Of a stretch of DNA of 64,000 nt, positions 8,785-18,124 are shown piece after piece; positions within the stretch are counted from its first letter, which is position 1, and each line of letters starts with the position of its first letter. The stretch spans positions 1,054,001-1,118,000 of the forward strand of contig NZ_FNTZ01000001.1 in NCBI RefSeq assembly GCF_900105555.1, in the 5' to 3' direction. The notes below the pieces were generated by a model. That model was not told the origin of the DNA. It was given only the letters and a program-made list of their open reading frames with translations, and searched no databases. A program made the translations under genes and the position numbers. The DNA is from Pseudomonas coleopterorum. GTDB lineage: Bacteria; Pseudomonadota; Gammaproteobacteria; Pseudomonadales; Pseudomonadaceae.

Positions 8785-9471
8785 ATGAGTACAGACGACC
8801 GCATCAAACTCGAGCCTAGCTGGAAAGCTGCACTGCGTGAGGAATTCGACAAGCCCTACATGGCGCAGTTGCGCGAATTCCTGCGTGAAGAACATGCGCA
8901 GGGCAAAGAGATCTATCCGCCCGGGCCGATGATTTTCAACGCGCTGAACACCACGCCGCTGGATCAGGTGAAAGTCGTCATCCTCGGTCAGGATCCCTAC
9001 CACGGTCCTGGCCAGGCTCATGGCCTGTGCTTTTCGGTGCAGCCGGGCATTCCCACGCCGCCGTCGCTGGTGAACATCTACAAAGAGCTCAAGCGCGACC
9101 TGAATATCGACATTCCCAAGCACGGCTATCTGCAAAGTTGGGCGGAGCAGGGTGTCTTGCTGCTCAACACCACCATGACGGTGGAGCGGGCGAATGCCGC
9201 CTCCCACGCCAAGAAAGGCTGGCAGCCGTTCACCGACCGCATCATCGAGGTGGTCAGTGAGCATCAGTCCAGCGTGGTCTTCATGCTCTGGGGCGCCCAT
9301 GCGCAGAGCAAGCAGAAGTTGATCGACAACAGCAAGCACCTGGTGCTGACGTCCGTGCATCCTTCGCCGTTGTCGGCGCACAAGGGCTTCATCGGCAACG
9401 GCCATTTCAGTCGCGCCAACAAGTTTCTGGAGCAGAACGGCCTGACCCCCATCGACTGGCGCCTGCCCTAG
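8785..9471 (+). CDS. ung: Uracil-DNA glycosylase, family 1
   Basis: A 228-residue enzyme that removes uracil from DNA. The catalytic water-activating motif [14 protein letters not shown] (Asp70) and the C-terminal [11 protein letters not shown] leucine-intercalation loop are both intact. The length matches E. coli Ung (229). The ATG at 8785 gives [10 protein letters not shown]. Its stop overlaps by a few bases the end of the convergent abrB-like gene. The position between an enoyl-CoA hydratase and abrB-tct genes is conserved in Pseudomonas. Confidence 0.97.
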   Translation: MSTDDRIKLEPSWKAALREEFDKPYMAQLREFLREEHAQGKEIYPPGPMIFNALNTTPLDQVKVVILGQDPYHGPGQAHGLCFSVQPGIPTPPSLVNIYKELKRDLNIDIPKHGYLQSWAEQGVLLLNTTMTVERANAASHAKKGWQPFTDRIIEVVSEHQSSVVFMLWGAHAQSKQKLIDNSKHLVLTSVHPSPLSAHKGFIGNGHFSRANKFLEQNGLTPIDWRLP

Positions 9472-10504
9472 GACACCGGTCGACGTTTCTGCCACTGGCG
9501 AAACAGCGGCTCGGCCAGAAACAGCACGAACAGCAGACGCATCACCTGCATCGCCGTCACCAGCGGGACCGACAGTTGCAGCACCTCGGCGGTCAGGCTC
9601 ATCTCGGCGATGCCGCCGGGCATCATGCCCAACGTCAGCGAGCGCAGGTCCAGATGGGTCAGGGCGCTCAAGGCCAGCGCGCAGCCCGCAGCGATGGCCA
9701 TGGTCAGGGCGGTGCTGACCAGCGTGCGAGCCAGGAACGATGGTGCTCGACGGAAGAACGCTCGGTTGAAGTGGCAGCCCAGGCCGCTGCCGATCAGCCA
9801 CTGGCCGATCTGGCTGCCGCCGTCGGGCAGGCCGATGTGCAAGTCGAAACTCACGCTCATGGCGGCACTCACCAGCAAGGGGCCGAACAGCCAGGGGTTG
9901 GGCTGGTCCAGGCGTTGCCAGATCCAGGCGGCCAGGCCCGCGAGCGGGAAAATCAGCGCCAGCCAGGCCCAGTCGACAGCCCCTTCGTGGCTGATCGGCG
10001 TGCCTTCGCCGAGCAGGAACTTGAACAGCGCCGGCACGCACAGCACCACCGCCAGCACCCGCAGGCTCTGCCCGGCCGCGACGCGGCTGAGGTCGGCGCC
10101 GTTGCGCGCGCCCAGGTTGACCATCTCGCCGGAACCGCCCGGCATGCTTGAAAAGAAAGCCGTGGGCCGGTCTTCACCGGTGCGCAGCATCAGCCACACG
10201 CCCACGGCACTCGACACGCTGGTGATCAGCGCACCAAAAAAATCGGGCCGAAATGGCCCGCTACCTGTTCCATCACCAACGGCGTGAAGTGCAGGCCAAT
10301 CCCTATGCCGACGATCCATTGGCCGAGCTTGCGGCCGTTGGGTATTTCCGCCAGTTGCCAGGGTGTCAGGCAGCGCACCAGGATGATCGCCAGCAACGAG
10401 CCGATCATCCAAGGCAGTGGCCAACCGATCAGGCTGGCGAGGTAACCGCCAGCCAGACCGACGAAGGGTGTACCCCACCAACTGTGCAGAAACCGATCAA
10501 ACAT
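9468..10504 (-). pseudogene. AbrB-family membrane protein with a single-base frameshift
   Basis: The protein (about 345 residues if restored) belongs to the AbrB/Aro-like membrane family with two tandem AbrB-duplication repeats. The first ~88 residues (MFDRFLHSWWGTPFVGLAGG ... AGHFGPIF) read in one frame, then stop at LVR*; the remainder (FFGALITSVSSAVGVW ... to the end) continues in another frame. The break lies at a run of seven A (seven T on the coding strand) at 10236-10242; eight T would restore ...GPIFFGALIT.... The start ATG at 10504 overlaps the tctA stop by 8 bases, so it is the last gene of the tct operon. It is either a true null allele or a homopolymer sequencing error. Function: unknown membrane protein, named for suppressing an ammonia-monooxygenase phenotype. 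Confidence 0.88.
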
Positions 10505-12011
10505 CGGCAGCGGCACGACGCAGGGCGGCACGTTTGCGCCAGATGCGAACCACGGGCAACAGCAGCATCAGCACGGTCAGGACCCAGACACCGGCGGTGA
10601 TCGGGCTGCCCCAGAGAATCTGCAGCTCACCGTTGGAGATCGACAGCGCACGGCGCAGGTTCTGCTCCATCAGGCCACCCAGGATGAACCCGAGCAGGAC
10701 CGGCGACAGCGGGAAGTCCAGCTTGCGCAGGATGTAGCCGAAGATGCCGATGCCGATCATCAGGAACAGGTCGAAGGTCGTCGCGTGCACGGCGTAGACG
10801 CCGATCCCGGTGATGATGGCGATCACCGGCACCAGTGCCCAGTTCGGCACGGCGAGGATCTTGGTGAAGATGCGGATCATCGGGATGTTCAGGATCACCA
10901 GCATGATGTTGGCGATGAACAGCGAAGCGATCAGGCCCCAGACGATGTCCGGCTGCTGTTGGAACAGCAGTGGGCCCGGCGTGATGTTGTACAGCGACAG
11001 GGCGCCGATCATCACCGCGGTGGTGCCCGAACCCGGTACGCCCAGGGTCAGCATCGGCACCAGCGCGCCACAGGCGGTCGCGCCGATGGCGGTTTCCGGG
11101 GCGGCCAGGCCGCGCTTGTCACCCTGGCCGAACTTGCCGTTGGCACCGGCCAGGCGTTTTTCGGTGGTGTAGGCCACGGCGCTGGCCAGGGTCGCACCGG
11201 CACCGGGCAGTACGCCCATGATGAAGCCCAGCACGCCGCAGCGGATGTTCACCCAGAACACCGAAGCGGCCTCCTTGAGGTTGAACATCATGCGCCCGGT
11301 GGCGGTGACGGCCACGCTGCCATGGTGAGTCTTTTCCAGCAGCAGGAGGATCTCGCTGATCGAGAACAGGCCCAGCACCAGCACGACGAACTGAATGCCG
11401 TCGGCCAGGTGGATGTTGTCGCCAGTGAAGCGGTACACGCCGCTGTTGGCGTCGATGCCGACACTGGACAGGAACAGGCCGATCAACGCCGCGATAAACG
11501 TCTTCAGCGGCCGGTCACCGGCCATGCCGCCCAGGCAGACGATGGCGAACACCATCAGCACGAAGTACTCCGCCGGACCGAAGGCGATCGCCCATTTGGC
11601 CAGGATCGGGGCAAACATGACCATGCCGCAGGTGGCGATGAACGCGCCGATGAACGAGCTCCAGGCGGACAGCGAGAGCGCCACGCCGGCCAGGCCCTGA
11701 CGGGCCATCGGGTAGCCGTCCAGGGTGGTCATCACGGTCGAGGCTTCGCCGGGAATGTTGAGCAGGATCGAACTGATGCGGCCGCCGTATTCGCAGCCCA
11801 GGTACACCGCCGCCAGCAGGATCAGCGCCGATTCCGGCGGTAGGCCCAGGGCGAAGGCGATCGGAATCAGCAGGGCCACGCCGTTGATCGGCCCCAGGCC
11901 CGGCAGCAGGCCGACCACGGTGCCGATCAGGGTGCCCGAGAGGGCGGTGACGAGGTTGTAGGGGGTCAGTGCAACGCCGAAGCCCTGACCCAGGTAGCCA
12001 AGAGTATCCAT
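10497..12011 (-). CDS. tctA: Tripartite tricarboxylate transporter, large membrane subunit
   Basis: A 504-residue polytopic inner-membrane protein with about 12 hydrophobic segments. It shows the duplicated TctA signatures GLLPGLGPINGVALLIP (residues ~38-54) and GVLPGAGATLASAVAYTTEK (residues ~265-285), which form the substrate-gating loops. With TctB and the periplasmic TctC it imports a citrate-like tricarboxylate using the ion gradient. It begins one base after the tctB stop and overlaps the abrB-like gene, so the operon is tctC-tctB-tctA-abrB. Confidence 0.95.
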   Translation of the reverse strand: MDTLGYLGQGFGVALTPYNLVTALSGTLIGTVVGLLPGLGPINGVALLIPIAFALGLPPESALILLAAVYLGCEYGGRISSILLNIPGEASTVMTTLDGYPMARQGLAGVALSLSAWSSFIGAFIATCGMVMFAPILAKWAIAFGPAEYFVLMVFAIVCLGGMAGDRPLKTFIAALIGLFLSSVGIDANSGVYRFTGDNIHLADGIQFVVLVLGLFSISEILLLLEKTHHGSVAVTATGRMMFNLKEAASVFWVNIRCGVLGFIMGVLPGAGATLASAVAYTTEKRLAGANGKFGQGDKRGLAAPETAIGATACGALVPMLTLGVPGSGTTAVMIGALSLYNITPGPLLFQQQPDIVWGLIASLFIANIMLVILNIPMIRIFTKILAVPNWALVPVIAIITGIGVYAVHATTFDLFLMIGIGIFGYILRKLDFPLSPVLLGFILGGLMEQNLRRALSISNGELQILWGSPITAGVWVLTVLMLLLPVVRIWRKRAALRRAAADV

Positions 12012-12012
12012 G

Positions 12013-12483
12013 TCAGTTCTCCAGAACGCTGAGCAGACCCAGGGGCAGCGGCACGTCCATGACTTTATCGAAAAGCACGTACAGGCCGATGCTCATCAGG
12101 GTGATGATGATCACGCTGGGCACCGCACGGCCGCCATACAGCAGGGCCATCGGGATGCCGATCAGCACGCTGCTGAGAATGAAGCCCAGCGGCTCGAACA
12201 ACCCGGCGAACACCAGCAGCAGGCCGATGCACATGGCGATCTTCTTCAAGGTCGGGCGATCCAGCGGCGGTTCTTCCTCGCTGTGCACGATCGGGGTAGG
12301 GCGAAACACCAGGTAGAGGAGCGCAAGGCTCATCAGGCCGAGCATCAGCAGCGGGTAGGCACGCGGGCCGACCGGCTCATAGGAAAAGGGCGCCTGATAC
12401 GGCCAGGCCATCAGCGCCAGACCGGCACAGACGAGCAGCAACAGCAGGGCGAAAAGCCGTTGAACGATCATGATCATGGTCAT
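12013..12483 (-). CDS. tctB: Tripartite tricarboxylate transporter, small membrane subunit
   Basis: A 156-residue protein with four predicted membrane helices, the size and layout of TctB. Sequence conservation is low in this family, so the assignment rests on position between tctC and tctA and the topology. The ATG at 12483 is preceded by GAAGGA at a good distance. The open frame continues 43 codons upstream, but that extension is only translation of the REP element at 12526-12606. Two further in-frame ATGs follow within five codons. Confidence 0.9.
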   Translation of the reverse strand: MTMIMIVQRLFALLLLLVCAGLALMAWPYQAPFSYEPVGPRAYPLLMLGLMSLALLYLVFRPTPIVHSEEEPPLDRPTLKKIAMCIGLLLVFAGLFEPLGFILSSVLIGIPMALLYGGRAVPSVIIITLMSIGLYVLFDKVMDVPLPLGLLSVLEN

Positions 12484-12525
12484 GTTCCTTCGTGAAGAGT
12501 GAAGGTGGTGGGGGGGCGGGGGAAA

Positions 12526-12606
12526 GCCATTCGCGGGCAGAGACCCGCTCCCACAGGTCTGCACATTCTGAACCCTTGTGGGAGCGGGTCTCTGCCCGCG
12601 AATGGG
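12526..12606. repeat. REP inverted pair between tctC and tctB
   Basis: Two ~29-bp REP units (core GCGGGCAGAGACCCGCTCCC) in inverted orientation, separated by ~21 bp, can form one long cruciform or hairpin within the tct mRNA. Such intra-operon REPs can act as RNA stabilisers or partial terminators, giving more solute-binding protein than membrane subunits (inference). Confidence 0.9.
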
Positions 12607-12627
12607 CATCACACAGCCCCAGCCCGA

Positions 12628-13611
12628 TTACTGAACCAGCCCGAATTCCTTGGCCAGGGTCTTGTACTCGGCCACCTGTTTCTTCACGTAGGTATCCAGC
12701 TCCGGCCCGGTCATGGCGAACGGGAACAGCTCGCGCTGGTCACGCAGCTTGGCGAACTCTTCGGATGCCAGCAGCTTGTCGAACGCCGCTTTCCACCAGT
12801 CGTATTCCGCGTCGGTCACTTTCGGCCCGAGGTAGAAGCCGCGCACCACCGGCCAGACAATGTCGTAGCCCTGTTCCTTGGCGGTCGGGATGTCCTTCAT
12901 TTCCGGCTCGTCCAGACGCTTGTCGGAGAACACCGCGAGCAGCCGCATGTCGCCGCTGAGGATGTGCGGCATGGAGTCGGAGATGTCGGTGCTGCCCACC
13001 TGGATGTGGCCGCCGAGCAGGGCCGTGGCGATTTCGCCGCCACCTTCCAGGGCCACGTAGCGCAGGTCGCGCGGGTTGATCCCGGCGGCCTTGGCGATCA
13101 GCGCGGTCTGCATCCAGTCCTGGCTGCCGACGGTGCCGCCGGAGCCGATCACCACTTTGCTCGGATCGGCCTTGAGCGCCTTGACCAGGTCATCCAGGGT
13201 CTTGTAAGGCGAGTCGTTCTTGACCGCGATGGCACCATAGCTGGTACCGACCGCCGCCAGCCAGCGCACGGCGCTTTCGTCGAAACGACCGAACTTGCCT
13301 TGAGCCAGGTTCAGCAACGAGCCGCTGGACCAGGCCACCAGGGTTCCCGCATCGGCCGGACGCTGGGCCACCACGGCGTTGTAGGCCACGGCACCGACGC
13401 CGCCAGGCATGTAGGTCACACGCATGGGCTTGGACAGCAGTTTCTCGTTGACCAGCGCGCTTTGAGCGAGTTTGCAGGTCAAATCGAAGCCACCGCCAGG
13501 CGAGGCTGGGGCAATGCATTCAGGACGTTTGGGTTCTTCCTGGGCGAGCAGCGGTGCACTGATGAACAGGCAGCTGACAGCCAGGGCAAGCGGACGCATG
13601 GCGCGGATCAT
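12628..13611 (-). CDS. tctC: Tripartite tricarboxylate transporter, periplasmic binding protein
   Basis: A 327-residue protein with a Sec signal peptide (residues 1-23, cleavage after LLA-Q) and the Bug/TctC solute-binding fold: CIAPASPGGGFDLTCKLAQ near residue 32 and YMPGGVGAVAYNAV near residue 67 line the carboxylate pocket. The Cys pair (C32, C46) may form a disulfide. It delivers a tricarboxylate to TctAB. ATG 13611 is preceded by GGAG at 8 bases. It is the first gene of the operon, divergent from tctDE, which likely controls it. Confidence 0.95.
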   Translation of the reverse strand: MIRAMRPLALAVSCLFISAPLLAQEEPKRPECIAPASPGGGFDLTCKLAQSALVNEKLLSKPMRVTYMPGGVGAVAYNAVVAQRPADAGTLVAWSSGSLLNLAQGKFGRFDESAVRWLAAVGTSYGAIAVKNDSPYKTLDDLVKALKADPSKVVIGSGGTVGSQDWMQTALIAKAAGINPRDLRYVALEGGGEIATALLGGHIQVGSTDISDSMPHILSGDMRLLAVFSDKRLDEPEMKDIPTAKEQGYDIVWPVVRGFYLGPKVTDAEYDWWKAAFDKLLASEEFAKLRDQRELFPFAMTGPELDTYVKKQVAEYKTLAKEFGLVQ

Positions 13612-13711
13612 GGGCGTTTCTCCATTGTTGTTCTTGTTATCGAAAACGTACAGTGACGTTTGCGTGGCAGGTCTCTGGGTACCCGCCTTGCTGAAACCAT
13701 ATGTTGCGAAC

Positions 13712-13739
13712 CTTTCACCAAGCTTTCAGTGGCTTTCAA
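13712..13739. promoter_or_regulatory. Candidate TctD binding site: three CTTTCA direct repeats
   Basis: The hexamer CTTTCA occurs at 13712, 13723 and 13733, a period of 10-11 bases (one helical turn) in the tctC-tctD divergent region. Tandem hexamers with this spacing are the standard operator form of OmpR/PhoB-family regulators such as TctD. No other feature is evident in the 13612-13892 gap. Confidence 0.6.
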
Positions 13740-13892
13740 TCTGCCAAGACTGCTTCACAGCGCGTCGCGGGCCTGTAAACTCGGGCCCATAAAGCGCTTG
13801 ATGAGCCGTTCGCGCAAAGTTTCGGTGGCAGCCAACACCGGACTGCGGCGGCATCATCTCGACCTGAAAAAGATTGGCCGTGAGGAATACCG

Positions 13893-14564
13893 ATGCGTGT
13901 CCTGCTTGTAGAAGATCACCTGCAGTTGGCCGAAAGTGTCGCCCAGGCGCTGAAGGCCACCGGCCTGACCGTCGATGTGCTGCACGACGGCGTGGCTGCG
14001 GACCTGGCCCTGGCCAGCGAGGAATACGCTGCCGCCATATTGGATGTCGGCCTGCCCAGGCTCGATGGTTTCGAGGTGCTGGCGCGCCTGCGGGCGCGGG
14101 GCAAGAACCTGCCGGTGTTGATGCTCACCGCGCGCAGCGACGTCAAGGACCGCGTTCATGGTCTGAACCTGGGCGCCGACGACTACCTGGCCAAGCCGTT
14201 CGAGCTCACCGAACTCGAAGCCCGGGTCAAGGCGCTGCTGCGGCGCACCGTGCTTGGAGGAGAGCGGCAGCAGCGCTGCGGTCCGCTGGCCTACGACCTG
14301 GACACGCGCCGCTTCACCCTGGGCAAGGAGTTGCTGACCCTGACCTCCCGCGAGCAGGCAGTGCTCGAAGCGCTGATCGCCCGGCCAGGACGGGTGATGA
14401 GCAAGGAGCAGTTGGCGGCCCAGGTGTTCGGGCTGGACGAAGAGGCCAGTGCCGATGCCATCGAGATCTACGTGCACCGCCTGCGCAAGAAGCTCGACAA
14501 GCAGCCGATCGCCATCGTCACCTTCCGGGGTCTGGGCTACCTGTTGGAAAGCCGCGATGCGTGA
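13893..14564 (+). CDS. tctD: Two-component response regulator of tricarboxylate transport
   Basis: A 223-residue OmpR/PhoB-type regulator. Receiver domain residues 1-115 with acidic pocket (E7, D8), phospho-acceptor D51 in ILDVGLPRLDG and the conserved lysine in DDYLAKPFEL; winged-helix DNA-binding domain residues ~125-220. It overlaps tctE by 8 bases and is divergent from tctC. In Pseudomonas and Salmonella TctDE senses tricarboxylates and controls tctCBA; that role is carried over from known systems and from the gene arrangement. Confidence 0.95.
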   Translation: MRVLLVEDHLQLAESVAQALKATGLTVDVLHDGVAADLALASEEYAAAILDVGLPRLDGFEVLARLRARGKNLPVLMLTARSDVKDRVHGLNLGADDYLAKPFELTELEARVKALLRRTVLGGERQQRCGPLAYDLDTRRFTLGKELLTLTSREQAVLEALIARPGRVMSKEQLAAQVFGLDEEASADAIEIYVHRLRKKLDKQPIAIVTFRGLGYLLESRDA

Positions 14565-15939
14565 GGTCAGCAGCCTGCGTTGGCGGTTGCTGTGGAACCT
14601 CGCGATGCTGCTGGTCTTCCTCATGCTGGCCAGCGGCCTGAGTGCCTACTGGAACGGGCGTGAAGCGGCCGACACGGCCTATGACCGAACCCTGCTGGCG
14701 TCGGCGCGTACCATCGCCGCCGGGCTGTCCCAGCGCGATGGCACACTCAGCGCAGACGTGCCCTACGTGGCGCTGGATACCTTCGCCTACGACAGCGCCG
14801 GGCGTATCTATTACCAGGTCAACGACATCGACAACAAACTGATCTCCGGCTACGAAAACCTGCCGGCGCCGCCCAAGGGCACGCCACGCACGGACGATTA
14901 TCCGGCCCTGGCCACCTTCTACAGCGGTCGCTACCTGGGCCAGGACGTGCGCGTGGTGAGCCTGCTCAAGGCCGTCAGCGAGCCGAACATGATCGGCATG
15001 GCGGAGATTCGCGTGGCCGAGACCGAAGAGGCGCGCGTCTCCATGGCTCGCAGCCTGATGGCCGACACCTTGTTGCGCCTGGGCATGTTGGGCATCGGCG
15101 CGTTGCTGCTGGTGTGGATCACGGTCAGCGCAGCGCTGCGGCCATTGGAGCGGCTGCGCGACGAAGTCGAGGACCGTCAGCCCGATGACCTGCGCCCCTT
15201 GCCGCTGGTGGAGGTGCAGCGCGAGCTGTGGCCGCTGGTGCAGGCGCTCAACCATTTCACCGAGCGTCTGCGCGTTCAGTTCGAGCGGCAAGCGCAGTTC
15301 ATCGCCGATGCCGCCCATGAGTTGCGTACGCCGCTGGCCGCGCTCAAGGCACGCGTCGAGCTAGGCTTGCGTGCCGAGCAGCCGGAGGTCTGGCGGACCA
15401 CGTTGCAGGAAGCAGTGCAGGGCACCGACAAGCTGACCCACCTGGCCAACCAGTTGCTGTCCCTGGCCAGGGTCGAGAACGGCGCCCGGGCCATTGCCGA
15501 AGGTGGCGCCCAGCGTCTGGACCTGAGCCAGCTGGCGCGCGAACTGGGCATGGCCATGGCGCCCCTGGCCCATGGCCGGGGGGTGGCATTGGCACTGGAG
15601 GCCGATCAGCCGATCTGGCTGCGCGGCGAGCCGACGTTGCTCAACGAATTGCTCAGCAACCTGGTGGACAACGCCCTGGCCCACACCCCGGCCGGCGGCA
15701 ACGTCATCCTGCGCGTGCTGGCCCCCGGCATCCTCGAAGTGGAAGACGACGGGCCGGGTATTCCGGCAGATGAACGCGATCGCGTGTTCGAGCGTTTCTA
15801 TCGGCGCAACCCGCACAGCGCCGGTACCGGGCTGGGCCTGGCGATCGTCGGCGAGATCTGTCGCGCCCACATGGCGCGGATCAGCCTGCACGATGGCGCC
15901 CGAGGCGGTTTGAAAGTGCGTGTCGACTTTCCGCTCTAG
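14557..15939 (+). CDS. tctE: Sensor histidine kinase of tricarboxylate transport
   Basis: A 460-residue membrane kinase: first transmembrane helix residues ~12-30, periplasmic sensor of about 135 residues, second helix ~170-190, linker, H-box AAHELRTPLAALKAR (phospho-accepting His near residue 252), N-box NLVDNALAH, and G boxes DDGPGIP and GTGLGLAIV. The ATG at 14557 lies inside the tctD end (8-base overlap), so the pair is translationally coupled. Its stop overlaps the stop of the convergent HDOD gene. Confidence 0.95.
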   Translation: MREVSSLRWRLLWNLAMLLVFLMLASGLSAYWNGREAADTAYDRTLLASARTIAAGLSQRDGTLSADVPYVALDTFAYDSAGRIYYQVNDIDNKLISGYENLPAPPKGTPRTDDYPALATFYSGRYLGQDVRVVSLLKAVSEPNMIGMAEIRVAETEEARVSMARSLMADTLLRLGMLGIGALLLVWITVSAALRPLERLRDEVEDRQPDDLRPLPLVEVQRELWPLVQALNHFTERLRVQFERQAQFIADAAHELRTPLAALKARVELGLRAEQPEVWRTTLQEAVQGTDKLTHLANQLLSLARVENGARAIAEGGAQRLDLSQLARELGMAMAPLAHGRGVALALEADQPIWLRGEPTLLNELLSNLVDNALAHTPAGGNVILRVLAPGILEVEDDGPGIPADERDRVFERFYRRNPHSAGTGLGLAIVGEICRAHMARISLHDGARGGLKVRVDFPL

Positions 15940-16748
15940 CTGAGCAGCGTCTGCGCGTGCATCAAGTCACTGGCCAGCAGCACCGGGCTCTGCTTGATCT
16001 CCAGGCGTCGATACGCCGGGTGTTCGACCAGGGTCGGTAGGCCGGTGTTATGCGGCAGGCGCAGCAGGGTGGCGATCATCACCAGGTCGCCGTAATCGGT
16101 TTCCGGGTTATCCCGGTTCAGATCCAGAAACTGGCCGGGCACCTTCGCCAGCATCGCCGGGAAATCCCATTTGCGCAGGATACGGTCACCAATCCGCGGG
16201 TGAATGTGCTCGATCACATGGCTGAGGCAAACCGGGTCAGAGAGCAGCTCGTTGCGCTCCTGAGCGTAGGTCAGGATCGGCAGTACGCCGATCTGGTGCA
16301 CCAGGCCGGCCAGGGCCGCGCGGTCGGGCTTGAGCGAAGTGAAACGCCGCGCCAGTTCGGTGCACATGCCCGCCACCTCCAGGCTGGTTCGCCAGGCCTC
16401 ACGCATGCGGCTCTGCACGGCAGGGGCGCGGGCATGGAAAATCTGCTCGATCACCAGACCGATGGCCAGGTTGCTGCTGTAGTTGACACCCAGGCGATTG
16501 ATCGCCGTGCGCACGTCGGTCACTTCGAAGCTGGCCCGCAGCAGCGGGCTGTTGACCACCTTGAGCAGGCGCGCCGAGAGCGCCGCATCCTGGGCGATGA
16601 CCTGGCTGAGCCGATTGACGCTGACGTTGTCGTCCTCCGCCGCTTCGCGAATTTTGAGGGCCACTTCCGGCATGGTCGGCAGAACCAGATCGTCACGCTC
16701 GATGGCGGCCAGCAAATCGCGTTGTACTGTGTCTGCCAGTTGGTTCAT
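15936..16748 (-). CDS. HDOD-domain signalling protein
   Basis: A 270-residue protein made almost entirely of one HDOD domain (residues ~20-215; signature LPTMPEVALKIREAAEDD and IAQDAALSARLLKVVNSP). HDOD proteins are non-enzymatic relatives of HD phosphohydrolases that act as scaffolds in c-di-GMP and chemotaxis-like signalling; no effector domain is attached here. ATG 16748 has GAGG 7-8 bases upstream; the longer frame overlaps the ygfZ end and looks non-coding. The position next to ygfZ is conserved in pseudomonads. Confidence 0.88.
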   Translation of the reverse strand: MNQLADTVQRDLLAAIERDDLVLPTMPEVALKIREAAEDDNVSVNRLSQVIAQDAALSARLLKVVNSPLLRASFEVTDVRTAINRLGVNYSSNLAIGLVIEQIFHARAPAVQSRMREAWRTSLEVAGMCTELARRFTSLKPDRAALAGLVHQIGVLPILTYAQERNELLSDPVCLSHVIEHIHPRIGDRILRKWDFPAMLAKVPGQFLDLNRDNPETDYGDLVMIATLLRLPHNTGLPTLVEHPAYRRLEIKQSPVLLASDLMHAQTLLS

Positions 16749-16800
16749 TCGGCGCCTCGGCATAGCGGGGAAGGGGGCGCAGGGCCTATGTAAGGCGCTG

Positions 16801-17742
16801 CTAGCGCTGGATTTCTCGGTCTCGATCAAGTGTATAGGGCAGGGTGAGAAGTTCCAGCGCCGGACCTTCCAGGCTACCCAGGTGGATGCGACCGTCTTCG
16901 ACGGCGTTGTCCTGAAGGACCGCCAGGGCCTCGTAGCCATCGCTCGTCGGTGCGGCCAGGGCGATCTCGCCGATGGCGCTGCCGTGCACCGGCGAGAACA
17001 ACCCGGTACCTGGCTCCGGTCGTGTCGAACCGGCCAGTCGGACGTGGTAGAGGCGGCGCTTGAGCTTGCCCAGGTACTGCATGCGCGCGACGATTTCCTG
17101 GCCGGTGTAGCAACCCTTCTTGAAGCTCACGCCCCCCACGGCCTGCAGGTTGAGCATCTGCGGGATGAACAGCTCGCGGGTCGGTTCGAGCACCTGGCCG
17201 ATGCCGGCGCGAATCTGACCCAGCAGCCACTCGTCGAGCGATCCTTGAGTCAGCTGCTCACCCAGTCGAAGGGTCAGGTTCTCGGCCTGCTCGGCAGGCG
17301 CCCACAGCTCGGCTCGGGCGGGGGATACCCGTACCGCGATCAGCGCGCCGTGGCGCACCACCGCGTCGGTTTCCAGGGGCAGTTGCAGGCCCAGGGCAGT
17401 CAGAGCGCCATCGCCATGCTGAACGCCGAAACGCACCCAGGCATCACTTTCGTCGGTCAACTTGGACTTGGAGAACACGGCGTACTTTTTCAGGTCGGCC
17501 AACTGCGCTTCGAGCAGGCCGCGAGCCATGGCCAGCACGCAGCCATCGCCTTGCAACAGGATGCGGAAGCTGGACTGCATGCGGCCTTTCTGGGTGCAAC
17601 GCGCACCGAGGCTGGCAGTGTGCTCGTCCAGGTAGTTGAGATTGCAGGTCAGCTGGCCCTGCAGAAACTTGCTGGCGTCCGAGCCGCGAACGGCCAGGAC
17701 GCCCTCGTGGGCCAGGGTGCAGAACATAGCGGTATCGGACAT
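16801..17742 (-). CDS. ygfZ: Folate-binding Fe-S cluster repair protein YgfZ
   Basis: A 313-residue protein related to the T-protein of glycine cleavage. The family signature KKGCYTGQEIVARMQY (residues ~203-218), with the reactive cysteine, is intact. YgfZ uses tetrahydrofolate and supports the maturation or repair of certain iron-sulfur enzymes in the cytoplasm. The ATG at 17742 gives MSDTAMFC. It is divergent from sdhE, and both assist flavin/Fe-S enzymes such as succinate dehydrogenase. Confidence 0.93.
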   Translation of the reverse strand: MSDTAMFCTLAHEGVLAVRGSDASKFLQGQLTCNLNYLDEHTASLGARCTQKGRMQSSFRILLQGDGCVLAMARGLLEAQLADLKKYAVFSKSKLTDESDAWVRFGVQHGDGALTALGLQLPLETDAVVRHGALIAVRVSPARAELWAPAEQAENLTLRLGEQLTQGSLDEWLLGQIRAGIGQVLEPTRELFIPQMLNLQAVGGVSFKKGCYTGQEIVARMQYLGKLKRRLYHVRLAGSTRPEPGTGLFSPVHGSAIGEIALAAPTSDGYEALAVLQDNAVEDGRIHLGSLEGPALELLTLPYTLDRDREIQR

Positions 17743-17869
17743 GGGTCATCGCTGAGTTGAAAAGAATGGACATCATCATAGAGCCCCGCACCGGGGGAAT
17801 GCTATCCCTGCCGCCCTGACACCCCATCGGCGCGTCTGTATACTGCGCGCCTATTCAAGGAGCCCCCCC

Positions 17870-18124
17870 ATGGTCGAAAACGTTGAACTCAACCGGCTTT
17901 ACTGGCACAGCCGCCGCGGCATGCTGGAGCTGGACGTGTTGCTGGTGCCTTTCGTCAAGGAAGTCTATCCCCACTTGAATCAGGTGGATCGTGACCTCTA
18001 CGTGCGTCTGCTCGAATGTGAAGATCAGGACATGTTCGGCTGGTTCATGGAGCGCAACGAATCGCAGGACCCCGAGTTGCAGCGCATGGTCCGGATGATT
18101 CTGGACCGTGTCCAGCCCAAGTAA
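17870..18124 (+). CDS. sdhE: Succinate dehydrogenase FAD assembly factor
   Basis: An 84-residue helical protein with the SdhE signature [10 protein letters not shown] at residues ~16-25; the RGxxE residues contact SdhA during covalent flavinylation. In E. coli the same gene is called cptB/ygfY. AGGAGC precedes the ATG at 17870. It overlaps the following ygfX gene by 17 bases. Confidence 0.93.
   Translation: MVENVELNRLYWHSRRGMLELDVLLVPFVKEVYPHLNQVDRDLYVRLLECEDQDMFGWFMERNESQDPELQRMVRMILDRVQPK

Noticed and set aside
10236..10242. Programmed ribosomal frameshifting at the T7 run of the abrB-like gene
   Set aside because: Slippage is possible, but no downstream pseudoknot or upstream Shine-Dalgarno stimulator stands out; a one-base deletion or read error explains it.
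12484..12612. N-terminal 43-codon extension of tctB
   Set aside because: It encodes the REP palindrome and lacks a ribosome site; the ATG at 12483 has a good one.
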